Positions 39,487 to 46,979 of a DNA stretch of 57,920 nt are shown here, in pieces. The notes beneath the pieces were generated by a model. That model was given only the letters and a program-made list of their open reading frames with translations. It was not told the origin of the DNA and did not search any database. Within the stretch, counting starts at the first letter, position 1, and each line of letters opens with the position of its first letter. The position numbers and the translations under genes were made by a program. Source of the stretch: Clostridia bacterium (GTDB lineage Bacteria; Bacillota; Clostridia; Oscillospirales; Butyricicoccaceae); the NCBI GenBank assembly GCA_017455565.1, contig JAFSZV010000054.1:1-57920 (forward strand), in the 5' to 3' direction.

Positions 39487-40617
39487 TTACATCGCCAGCC
39501 ACAGAAAGGCCGCAAGCAGAGCGGCAAGCCCGCCGAAGATCCCGGCGAACCAGGCCCAGTATTTTGCGCGGGAAACAGGCAGGTCTCCGATCATCTTTCC
39601 CGTCTGTCCGTTCATAGTAAAAAGGAAATTCTTTCCGTCCCATCTGGTGCTGAGAACCCAGACCGGCAAAAGCGCGTAATGCACCTTGCCGCGGCGGAGA
39701 TGCACATGCTGGGAAACGGGAACGGCGGTATCATAGCCGCGCACCGAATCGTTGACCGCGCTCATGGTGGTGTTGGTGGCGCGCTCGTCGGCGCGAGAAG
39801 CGCATTCTTCTTGGGAAACATCGTATTTGTCGGCCAGATAACCAGGAAGATAGCCGGTGGAAAAAGGCTTGAGCTCCTTGTAATCAAAAGGCTCGATGGC
39901 GTCCATGTGCGCGTCTGGCATTTTGCTGGAAGCGTCCACCGGGATCCGCTTAAAACTCACTGTCCCCGCCCGGCGCAGCCGGAAATGCTCGGTAACGGTG
40001 ATCTCCTCGTTGCCCCGACGATGGGTATGCGAACGGGTGGCATTGTAGGTCACATCGGCGTCAGCCTGCCCGTCGTAAAGCCAAAACGGGACGTAAACGC
40101 CCTGGATTTTTTCAATGTGATTGCGGTCGGAAAACGTGCGGGGCAAGAGCTTTTTGCCCTGATAATGCTTTATGAGCGCCGCCACGGCGGCTGCCTTGTC
40201 CAGCTTGAAAGGGATCACGTAATCGGGTTTGAGCATCCCGCTGAGCTGTCCCGGCACGATGGTGGGATTGCCGCAATAAGGGCAGCTTGTGGCGGCGGTA
40301 GTCTCGTCGCAGATGAGCTCTGCCCCGCATGAGGGGCAGTTATAAGCACGCAGATGATCTTCTGCGGTGTTCCACTGATGCGACGCCTCGTCCCATATCT
40401 CGTCGTCCGGCGATGTGGGCGGAAACTCCACTGCCTGATCCTGAGCCGCCTGGGACGCCTCAGCGGCCGTCTGATCGTGCTGGGCGTAATGCTCCTCGAT
40501 CTTGCCGGGAGCGTATTCGCTCCCGCAGTATTCGCATTTCAGCTTGCCGGTGTCGCCCGCGTAACGGAGCGGGCCGCCGCAAGCCGGGCACTGATAATTG
40601 GTCACTTGCGCAGGCAT
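39487..40617 (-). CDS. Zinc-ribbon membrane protein of the SPFH/TPM module
   Basis: A 376-residue protein with two cysteine ribbons at the N terminus (CPACGG, CEYCGS near 10-31; CPSCGAE, CPYCGNP near 94-117), a middle beta-rich region with VYVPFWLYDG and the conserved Thr/His stretch (THRRGNEEITVTEHF), and one C-terminal membrane helix (about 350-374). This architecture occurs in Firmicutes as a TFIIB-type zinc-ribbon protein of unknown function. The middle part may be extracytoplasmic or cytoplasmic; the single tail anchor suggests it is cytoplasmic. GGAGGT precedes the ATG; the TPM gene starts 12 bases later. Confidence 0.8.
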   Translation of the reverse strand: MPAQVTNYQCPACGGPLRYAGDTGKLKCEYCGSEYAPGKIEEHYAQHDQTAAEASQAAQDQAVEFPPTSPDDEIWDEASHQWNTAEDHLRAYNCPSCGAELICDETTAATSCPYCGNPTIVPGQLSGMLKPDYVIPFKLDKAAAVAALIKHYQGKKLLPRTFSDRNHIEKIQGVYVPFWLYDGQADADVTYNATRSHTHRRGNEEITVTEHFRLRRAGTVSFKRIPVDASSKMPDAHMDAIEPFDYKELKPFSTGYLPGYLADKYDVSQEECASRADERATNTTMSAVNDSVRGYDTAVPVSQHVHLRRGKVHYALLPVWVLSTRWDGKNFLFTMNGQTGKMIGDLPVSRAKYWAWFAGIFGGLAALLAAFLWLAM

Positions 40618-40642
40618 GCGCGTACCTCCTGTTCTGAGATAC

Positions 40643-40696
40643 GGCGCGCAAAACAGCGCGCCACAAGCACTCTCCGCCTCACAAAGAAGCGGAGAG
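40643..40696 (-). other. Two adjacent hairpins between the SPFH and zinc-ribbon genes
   Basis: GGCGCGC/GCGCGCC (40643-40649, 40656-40662) and CTCTCCGC/GCGGAGAG (40670-40677, 40689-40696) form perfect 7- and 8-bp stems in the 96-base gap. No T-run follows either on the minus strand. They may protect or process the transcript. Confidence 0.5.
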
Positions 40697-40713
40697 CGCC
40701 GGCGTTTTGTCGG

Positions 40714-42027
40714 TCAGTCGGCCAGATCCGCCTCGTTGATGGGATCGCCGCACTCGGGGCAGAACTTGGGAGGATTCGCAGGATCCGCAGGCTCCCAGCC
40801 GCACTTGTCACAGCGAACCTTTTTCACGGCGGGGCGCCTGGCGCCGCACTCAGGGCAGAACTTGCCCTGGCTCACCGTTCCGCAGGCGGGGCAGGTCCAG
40901 CCGGCGGGCATGGCTTCGGGTTTTTTTGCGCCGCACTCGGGGCAGAACTTGCCGGTAACCTCGGCACCGCAGGCGGGGCAGGTCCAGCCGGAAGCCTCGG
41001 GCGCGGTAGATGCGGCTGGCTGCTGGGCAGCCATCTGATATAGGCTCTGGGTATTGATGCCGCCGGCATTCTGCGCCATATTCATGCCCATAAAGCCGAT
41101 GGCGGCGCCGCCTGCGTTGTTGGCGGCATCCTGTATGGCGTTGGCTTGGGCGTTGATCAGCGTGGCGGCGGCCAGGCCGGGATTCTGATAGGCCGCGGCC
41201 TTCTGCATCTCCTTGATCATCTGCTCGTCTTCCTCGTTGGCCTTGACGGAAGACACGCCCACCTGCTGAATCTCAATGCCGCGGAAATCGCTCCACTTGG
41301 CTGTCAGCTCAGTCTTGAGCGCCTCGGCCAGCTCGGTGGTGTGGCCGGGCAGCGCGGAATAACGGACGCCCAACTCGGAGATGCGGGCAAAGGCAGGCTG
41401 CAGCGCGGTCAGCAGTTCGCTCTTGAGCTGGCTATCGAGCTGATCGCGGGTATAATCCATGGTGACGTTGCCGCAGACGTTGGTATAGAACAGCAGCGGG
41501 TTGGTCATCTTGTAGCTGTATTCTCCGAAGCAGCGGATGGCGATGTCGATGTCGATGCCGGCGCGCTGATCCACCACGCGGAAGGGCACGGGAGAGGGGG
41601 TGCCGTATTTATTACCCGTGATCTCCTTGGTGTTGAAATAATAGATGCGCTGATCCTTGGGGACTTCGCCGCCGTAAGTAAACCGCTTGCCGATCTGCTT
41701 GAAGAGCTCTTTGATCCCCGCGCCCAGAGAGCCGGCAAAGATCGAAGGTTCGCTGGAGATATCGTAAACGTATTCGCCGGGCTCGGCGCAAACGTCGACG
41801 ATCTTGCCCTGCTCCACAATGAGCATGCACTGGCCGTCGGCCACGGCGATCACCGAGCCGTTGGTGATGATGTTGTCGCTCCCGCGGTTGCCGGAGCGGT
41901 TGGAAACACGCTTGCGGCCCTTGACGGCCAGAACGTCGGTGGGCAGCGCCTCACAATAAAAATATTCCTTCCACTGTTCCGCCAGCACGCCGCTGGCAGC
42001 GCCCAATGCGGCACTGATCAATCCCAT
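40714..42027 (-). CDS. SPFH/Band-7 protein with C-terminal zinc ribbons
   Basis: A 437-residue protein. The N-terminal 20-260 residues form an SPFH domain of the bacterial type sometimes named virion core protein-like (VAVADGQCMLIVEQGKIVD, GIDIDIAIRCFGEYSY, FRGIEIQQVGVSSVKA). A Gly/Ala/Asn-rich linker (about 270-340) leads to four cysteine ribbons (CPACG...CPECG, CPACG...CPECG, CDKCG...CPECG). No signal peptide is seen; such proteins gather on membranes. ATG at 42027 follows AGAGGAG, while upstream codons lack a site. It is first in the SPFH / zinc-ribbon / TPM set. Confidence 0.86.
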   Translation of the reverse strand: MGLISAALGAASGVLAEQWKEYFYCEALPTDVLAVKGRKRVSNRSGNRGSDNIITNGSVIAVADGQCMLIVEQGKIVDVCAEPGEYVYDISSEPSIFAGSLGAGIKELFKQIGKRFTYGGEVPKDQRIYYFNTKEITGNKYGTPSPVPFRVVDQRAGIDIDIAIRCFGEYSYKMTNPLLFYTNVCGNVTMDYTRDQLDSQLKSELLTALQPAFARISELGVRYSALPGHTTELAEALKTELTAKWSDFRGIEIQQVGVSSVKANEEDEQMIKEMQKAAAYQNPGLAAATLINAQANAIQDAANNAGGAAIGFMGMNMAQNAGGINTQSLYQMAAQQPAASTAPEASGWTCPACGAEVTGKFCPECGAKKPEAMPAGWTCPACGTVSQGKFCPECGARRPAVKKVRCDKCGWEPADPANPPKFCPECGDPINEADLAD

Positions 42028-42119
42028 AGTAATTCTCCTCTCTAACCTTTTTTCAGGGGAAGCCTTTCTTCCCCGTTTCTTATTCATCAGTATACCAAAT
42101 TCTCAGCCCACTGTCCATA

Positions 42120-42211
42120 TCCGCGGTTGGAATTTCTTTGTGTTTTTTTCATGATTTTGGAGAAATGCGTTACAACTTCCGCGGTTGTATGACGTTATTT
42201 CCGCCATACTA
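42120..42211 (+). promoter_or_regulatory. Possible sporulation-type promoter region of spoIVB with repeats
   Basis: CATACTA (42205-42211) fits the -10 of sigma-F/sigma-G promoters (CATNHTA) and GTATG (42187-42191) fits their -35, but the spacing is 13, shorter than the usual 16-18. TCCGCGGTTG occurs twice (42120-42129, 42179-42188), and TACAAC and GTTGTA form an inverted repeat around the second copy. Confidence 0.35.
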
Positions 42212-42234
42212 GTCTGGGTGAAAGGAGGAAGATC

Positions 42235-43344
42235 ATGCAAGATCAACGCTGGAAAACCGTGCGTTATGCCGCAAAAATGACTGTTTTTGCGGCGCTTTGC
42301 GCTTCGCTTTTGATTGTTTTGTCGCCGCCGCAGGCGGTCAGCACGGCGGGGCCCGCGCCCGAGCTTGCTGCGGAACGTCTGTCTTCGGCGCAGTCGACGG
42401 AAGCCGCTCCGCAAGCCGGGACGCGACTGATCCCGTTGGGACGCACCACGGGGATCAAGCTGTTTGCGCAGGGACCCATGGTGGTGGGCTTTTCGGAGTT
42501 GGAGCAGACCGGCACCTGCCCAGCCAAAGACGACGGGCTTGAGCTGGGCGACGTGCTGCTGCAGCTCGACGGTCAGCCGCTGGACGGCAACGAGGCTCTG
42601 ATCGGTCACTTGGCGGAAACGCCCCGCGACACGCTGTGCTTTACCGTTCTGCGGGACGGCGAAGCGCGGGAGATAACGGTAAACGCCGTTTACGACGACG
42701 AGCTGGATTGCCGCCGCATCGGAGCCTGGGTGCGCGACAGCGTAGCAGGCATCGGCACCGTTACGTTTGTTGACCCCGTCACTGGGACCTTTGGCGCACT
42801 GGGCCACGGGATCTGCGACGCGGACACCGGCGAACTGGTCCCTTTTGGAAGCGGCTCGCTGATGGCCTCGTGCGTGGACAGTGTGGAAAAAGGAAAGCGC
42901 GGAGAGCCAGGCCAGCTTTGCGGCAGCTTTGACCTGCTGCGGGATCAGGGCACGCTTTATGCCAACGGTGAGGCTGGGATCTTCGGCGTTTTGCGTGACG
43001 GCAGTCTTTACAGCGGGCTTGAGGCACTGGAAACCGCGCCCCGCTCGGCTCTTTACGAGGGCGAAGTCACCATCGTCTGCAACGTCAGCGGCATTGAACG
43101 GGAAGAATATCAGGCAAGGATCCTGCGGGTCTATCCCGAAGGAGGCGAGACTGGCCGGGATCTGATGCTGGAGATCACCGACAGGCGGCTTCTGGATCAG
43201 ACCGGCGGCATCGTGCAGGGCATGAGCGGCTCGCCCATCATCCAGGACGGAAAGCTGGTCGGCGCCGTAACTCACGTGCTGGTCAACGACCCCACCCGCG
43301 GCTATGGCATCAGTATCGAGGAAATGCTCAAGGCAGCGGGATAA
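42235..43344 (+). CDS. spoIVB: SpoIVB-type serine peptidase
   Basis: A 369-residue signalling protease made in the forespore in sporulating bacteria; it cuts SpoIVFA to allow activation of sigma-K in the mother cell. A membrane anchor (about 14-31), a PDZ domain (about 70-150; DDGLELGDVLLQLDGQ) and an SA-clan peptidase domain with H191 (GALGHGICD) and the serine motif QGMSGSPI (S331/S333) are visible. The ending VNDPTRGYGI is typical. GGAGGAAGATC precedes the ATG. It is strong evidence that the host forms spores. Confidence 0.93.
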   Translation: MQDQRWKTVRYAAKMTVFAALCASLLIVLSPPQAVSTAGPAPELAAERLSSAQSTEAAPQAGTRLIPLGRTTGIKLFAQGPMVVGFSELEQTGTCPAKDDGLELGDVLLQLDGQPLDGNEALIGHLAETPRDTLCFTVLRDGEAREITVNAVYDDELDCRRIGAWVRDSVAGIGTVTFVDPVTGTFGALGHGICDADTGELVPFGSGSLMASCVDSVEKGKRGEPGQLCGSFDLLRDQGTLYANGEAGIFGVLRDGSLYSGLEALETAPRSALYEGEVTIVCNVSGIEREEYQARILRVYPEGGETGRDLMLEITDRRLLDQTGGIVQGMSGSPIIQDGKLVGAVTHVLVNDPTRGYGISIEEMLKAAG

Positions 43345-43352
43345 AAACATGG

Positions 43353-43399
43353 GGCTGTGAAGAAACGGGAGAGCGCAAACTCTCCCGCACTTCACAGCC
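43353..43399. terminator. Long nested hairpin after spoIVB
   Basis: GGCTGTGAAG (43353-43362) pairs with CTTCACAGCC (43390-43399) and inside it GGGAGAG (43367-43373) with CTCTCCC (43380-43386). No T-run follows, so it is either a terminator of unusual type or the left border structure of the IS1182-like remnant. Confidence 0.55.
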
Positions 43400-43490
43400 T
43401 CAGATTGCAGACAAAATCCCCCTGCACTTACCAAAAGGAGTGCAAGAGGCTTTGATATTGGTAAAATAGGGATGGGTGATGAAACAATAG

Positions 43491-44162
43491 ATGACACGAG
43501 AATCGGCAAAGAGCCGGGAACAAATTCAATTAGTGAGTCTGGAGGACTTGATTCCATACGAATCCGTATACGACGAGTACTATGACTGCTACATATGCCC
43601 GAACAACCAGGTGCTGCCCTATTACACGACGAACCGGGAGGGTTACCGGGAATACCGCAGTGATCCCAAAATCTGCGCTCATTGTCCACATCTGGCCCAG
43701 TGTACCAACAGCAAAGCCCATATAAAGACAGTTGCGCGGCATGTATGGGCAGAGTATGAGGAAGCAACGGAAGAGAACCGATACACATACGGCATAAAGG
43801 AATACTACCCGATGCGGGAAGAAACCATTGAACGGAGCTTTGGCCTGGCCAAGGAATTACATAGTTTCCGATATACGCAAGAATATGGAAAGGCGCGGAT
43901 GGAAGTAAAAGCCGCGCTTACCTTTGCATGCATGAATCTCAAAAGCTGGCGAAAAAGCGGTGGAAAACAGGCCGGAATAAACCTGTTTCACCATATTCTC
44001 GCCAGCTTTTTCGCATCCTTTCATATCTTGATGCAGCAAACCCGCTCGCAGCCTGAGGCCGCAAGCGGGTTTGTCGACGGTCTGAAACAAGTCGGGTTAT
44101 TGGGGCAGCAGGATCACGTCAAGATCGACGTTGCCAGAAATACCGTCCACCGAGCCCTTTGA
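43491..44162 (+). pseudogene. IS1182-family transposase with a large internal deletion
   Basis: The open frame joins the N-terminal start of an IS1182-type transposase (SREQIQLVSLEDLIP) directly to the C-terminal region of the same family (YDEYYDCYICPNNQVLPY, then CAHCPHLAQCTNSK, ETIERSFGLAKELHSFRYT, KARMEVKAALTFACMN). About 280 residues, including the first catalytic Asp residues, are missing compared with the usual length near 500. Codon use is AT-richer than the flanks. A nested hairpin (43941-43952 with 43999-44010) lies in the 3' part. The last codons overlap the 3' end of the GH25 gene, and the true end of the element is near 44100. It cannot act as a transposase by itself. Confidence 0.85.
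44038..44072 (-). terminator. Terminator-like hairpin after the GH25 gene
   Basis: AAACCCGCT (44038-44046) and AGCGGGTTT (44064-44072) form the base of a stem which continues with G-U pairs on the minus strand. It lies 24 bases after the lysozyme gene stop and inside the transposase remnant. Confidence 0.6.
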
Positions 44163-45521
44163 GGTGTATTGCCAGTATTTGAAATTGTAATAGAAATCGG
44201 GCTGCTCTTTATACTGCGCCAGCCAGAAATCGTATTGCGTGATCTGGGACAGGTCGAAATTGAGATAGCCCCAATCGGCGTTGAAATAGACCATGGGCGC
44301 GTAGCCCGCCCGCTGGACGCGAAGGCAGAAGGCCTTGGTGCAAGCCATGAGCTGCTGGGTGGAAACGCCGCGGGTGCGGCCATTTTCGGAGTTGACGATC
44401 TCCCAGTCGAACACCACGGGCAGCGTGACGGGATAGCCCCGTATGGCGTCCAGAACAAAGTCGGCCTCCTCCAGTGCCTCGGTCTCGTTGACAGCCTGAG
44501 AAAAGACATAAACGCCAACTTCAATGCCAGCGGCAAGGGCGTTGCGGATATTCATACCAAAATTGGAGTCGGCCACCAGGTTGCCCACGCTATAGCCCCG
44601 ATATCCGGCGCGGATGATGGCAAAATCAACGCCGTCGGCCTTAACGCGGTTCCAGTCGATGATGCCCTGATGGGCGGAAACGTCGATGCCGTGTACCAGA
44701 CGGACGCTTTTGTCGGCACAGCGCATCCTGCCGTTTTCCAGATAAAAATCCTTCGGATCGTAAGCAAACACAGGCACATCCTCCAATATGTCGATCAGCT
44801 TGTCACGGTAACGGATCTTTCCGCCGGTGTCCCCTTGCCCGCCGGGATCCGTCGGGCCAAGCGGCTGTTCGGGAGCAGGCGCAGCTTCCCCCGTCTCGCC
44901 CTCCAGCGCAAGGACCACATCCGGATCCTCGGGGACCGCCGGTGCAGCCGTCATCTGCTCCTGACAATAGCGCTGGATCCGCCAGACGATGGCGCTGACC
45001 TCTGACCGTTTGAGCGAACGGTCGCCGGAAAAGCGCAGGCCGCCCTCCGCGTTCTCGCCCTGAATCACACCTGCGCCGTAAAGGGCCGTAATTTCGGGAT
45101 CGTCAATGTCGGAAAAGGGCGACGGGACGCCGTCGAGATAAAGCGCCAGCGACCGGGCCGCCAAATGCGCTACCTCCGTACGGGTGATGCTGCGGGAGAG
45201 GTCGATCTCCTCGTCGTTCAGAAACCCCTCGCGCCGGGCAAGGGTCAAATACCCGCTGGCCCACTCGGCGTCGGTGGGGTCCTGCTGTGGATAGCCCGCC
45301 GCCAGCAGGATCAGCTTGAGCGCCTCGCTGACCTTCACCTGGTTCTCGGGGCGGAAGGTCCCGTCGGGATAGCCGTTGACAACGCCGCTTTGAGTCAGCT
45401 CGTCCACATAGGAATAAAACCAGTCGGTGGATTTGACGTCGGAAAACCGCCCGCTGTCCGCATGGACCGCCACGGGCAGCAAAAGTGCAAGACAAAGCAG
45501 GAGTGAGAGAAACTTTTTCAT
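44097..45521 (-). CDS. Cell-surface SLH-domain GH25 lysozyme
   Basis: A 474-residue exported muramidase. A signal peptide (1-21) is followed by three SLH domains (about 24-190; FSDVKSTDWFYSYVDEL, NGYPDGTFRPE) that bind the cell wall, a Pro/Gly linker (about 200-240), and a GH25 domain (about 270-474) with HGIDVSAHQG, AIIRAGYRGY, and the catalytic DWE in VVFDWEIV; AQYKEQPDFYYNFKYWQYTS and DLDV end it. It cuts the beta-1,4 bond between N-acetylmuramic acid and N-acetylglucosamine. It is a single-gene unit with promoter 45561-45589. Confidence 0.92.
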   Translation of the reverse strand: MKKFLSLLLCLALLLPVAVHADSGRFSDVKSTDWFYSYVDELTQSGVVNGYPDGTFRPENQVKVSEALKLILLAAGYPQQDPTDAEWASGYLTLARREGFLNDEEIDLSRSITRTEVAHLAARSLALYLDGVPSPFSDIDDPEITALYGAGVIQGENAEGGLRFSGDRSLKRSEVSAIVWRIQRYCQEQMTAAPAVPEDPDVVLALEGETGEAAPAPEQPLGPTDPGGQGDTGGKIRYRDKLIDILEDVPVFAYDPKDFYLENGRMRCADKSVRLVHGIDVSAHQGIIDWNRVKADGVDFAIIRAGYRGYSVGNLVADSNFGMNIRNALAAGIEVGVYVFSQAVNETEALEEADFVLDAIRGYPVTLPVVFDWEIVNSENGRTRGVSTQQLMACTKAFCLRVQRAGYAPMVYFNADWGYLNFDLSQITQYDFWLAQYKEQPDFYYNFKYWQYTSKGSVDGISGNVDLDVILLPQ

Positions 45522-45560
45522 AGCGGATCCTTTCCAGATGGTGAACGGATTAATGATGAC

Positions 45561-45589
45561 AGTATAGCATATTCGCCGTTTTTCGACAA
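45561..45589 (-). promoter_or_regulatory. Sigma-A promoter of the GH25 gene
   Basis: On the minus strand TTGTCG (45584-45589) and TATACT (45561-45566) are 17 bases apart; AAAGGAT precedes the ATG about 30 bases later. Confidence 0.75.
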
Positions 45590-45661
45590 CACGAAAACCG
45601 GTTATTTTTCCAGATAGTGGAATAAATCGCGGGAAATTCAGATTTTTTCAGAATTTACGTA

Positions 45662-45693
45662 AAACAGCGCGGAGCCGCGGCTCCACGCTGTTT
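45662..45693 (-). terminator. Terminator of the holin-peptidase pair
   Basis: AAACAGCG (45662-45669) pairs with CGCTGTTT (45686-45693) and inside GGAGCC with GGCTCC; TTTTACG follows on the minus strand. It lies 5 bases beyond the peptidase stop. Confidence 0.85.
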
Positions 45694-45697
45694 CCGC

Positions 45698-46423
45698 TTA
45701 TTTCCAGTCAAACAGATAATAGCGGGGCGTCCGGCCCGTGCAGTCGCCGTCTACCACGGCGTAATCCGCCAGCAACAGCTCGCCGCACACCGACACGGCC
45801 GCTTTTCGCGCGCCGGAGACGTATTTCCCGCTGTAAATCCCGGGATCCGCGACACATACGCGCCCCGCAAGCTCGCCCAGCGCCACAATATAATGGCCGC
45901 CGGTGGAAAAAATTCCATTTCCAGCCGCGTTGCAGACGGCGCAGCCGCCCGCCCGCAGATGCTGCCTGAGCGCGTTTGCATCGTTCGTCATGCGGCAGGT
46001 GAGTCCGTAGCGACTGCAAAGCGCCGCCGACAGCCGGCGCATATCCGTCCCGCCGGACACTCTCGCGCCGCAGTCCATGGAAAACTGCGCCATCTCGCCC
46101 ACTGTCACGGCTTGTCCGCACAGGGCGCCCACGATCATGCCCGCCGCGCAGACGCCGCAGCCGCCGCTTTTTACCGTGGCGGCGGGATAGCCGGGCGCGG
46201 GATAAGCGATGGCGGCATAGTCCCTCTGACGCAGGGTAAAGCCGTTGAGCGCCGCCAGAAAGCGAGTCTTTTTGCCCCGCGGCGTGGGATAGGTCACGGG
46301 ATAAAGTCCCCGCCCGTTTCGCTGCCCAATCTCGCAGAGATCGCCAGGATCAACGCGGCTGCCGGGGTCGGGACCGCCCTTCTCCGTCAGGACGGGGACG
46401 CGGCGCCACGCCATCGCCCTCAC
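45698..46423 (-). CDS. SH3-C39 type cysteine peptidase, probable endolysin-like enzyme
   Basis: A 241-residue protein without a signal peptide. An N-terminal SH3-like segment (about 8-55; VPVLTEKGG, GLYPVTYPTPRG) is followed by a peptidase C39-like domain with Cys89 (SGGCGVCAAGM), His177 (GGHYIVALG) and Asp193 (VADPGIYSGKY). Such fold plus the holin next door suggests a peptidoglycan-cutting lysis enzyme, but a maturation peptidase cannot be excluded. The GTG start overlaps the holin stop as GTGA, with GGAGG seven bases before it; the ATG at 46414 is less well placed. The frame is unusually rich in Cys. Confidence 0.75.
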   Translation of the reverse strand: MRAMAWRRVPVLTEKGGPDPGSRVDPGDLCEIGQRNGRGLYPVTYPTPRGKKTRFLAALNGFTLRQRDYAAIAYPAPGYPAATVKSGGCGVCAAGMIVGALCGQAVTVGEMAQFSMDCGARVSGGTDMRRLSAALCSRYGLTCRMTNDANALRQHLRAGGCAVCNAAGNGIFSTGGHYIVALGELAGRVCVADPGIYSGKYVSGARKAAVSVCGELLLADYAVVDGDCTGRTPRYYLFDWK

Positions 46424-46779
46424 TGTCCGGCCTCCGCTTCTTGCAACGCACAGCAGAGCGCACCGAAGCCGTAATGGAACTCGCTGACGGCGCTTTCGAT
46501 CAGGGTGTTCATTTCCAACTCTGAAATGCCGATGCCTTTTTCCCGCAGCATGGCCAGAACGCCCTCCTGTGCCTTTTTCAGCTTTTCGGGGCCGCCCAGA
46601 TCGTGATACAGCTGCTCCACCGCCTTGACGCAGGTCCGCGCCACGTCGCGTTTGGTCCGGTTGTCCAGATACCGCTGGCACAGGTTTTTGATCTGCATCC
46701 CAAAGAATCCCGCCACGGCGGTGCACGCGGCCATCAGCGCGGGCAGGAGATACGCAATGCAAAATTCCGTTTTCGTCAT
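46420..46779 (-). CDS. LLH-family phage-type holin
   Basis: A 119-residue protein with one N-terminal membrane helix (about 8-30; AYLLPALMAACTAVAGFFGM) and a charged helical tail (KAVEQLYHDLGGPEKLKKA, IGISELEMNTLIESAV), the layout of the LLH holin family. Holins form membrane lesions that let endolysin out. An excellent AAAGGAGG site lies before the ATG. It overlaps the C39 peptidase gene by four bases. Length and family fit; function is inferred. The start base may be off by one or two. Confidence 0.8.
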   Translation of the reverse strand: MTKTEFCIAYLLPALMAACTAVAGFFGMQIKNLCQRYLDNRTKRDVARTCVKAVEQLYHDLGGPEKLKKAQEGVLAMLREKGIGISELEMNTLIESAVSEFHYGFGALCCALQEAEAGQ

Positions 46780-46979
46780 AGTCTTCCTCCTTTTACTTTT
46801 TGCCGGCAAGGCGGTTATAGCACGGTTTCGCGGAAATCGCCATTTGACGAAAACGGCAGGGTGCCGCCCCAGAGCGCGCCCTGTAAGGGAGGCGCTTTCC
46901 GGCAGACAAGCATAATCTGAAAAGAATATAAAATTGGCGCGACCATTGAAGTTACACCGATTTATGATTTTCCGAGCCA

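Noticed and set aside
42103..43788. Long minus-strand frame of 561 codons
   Set aside because: It is antisense to spoIVB, has no family features, and is a GC-rich shadow frame.
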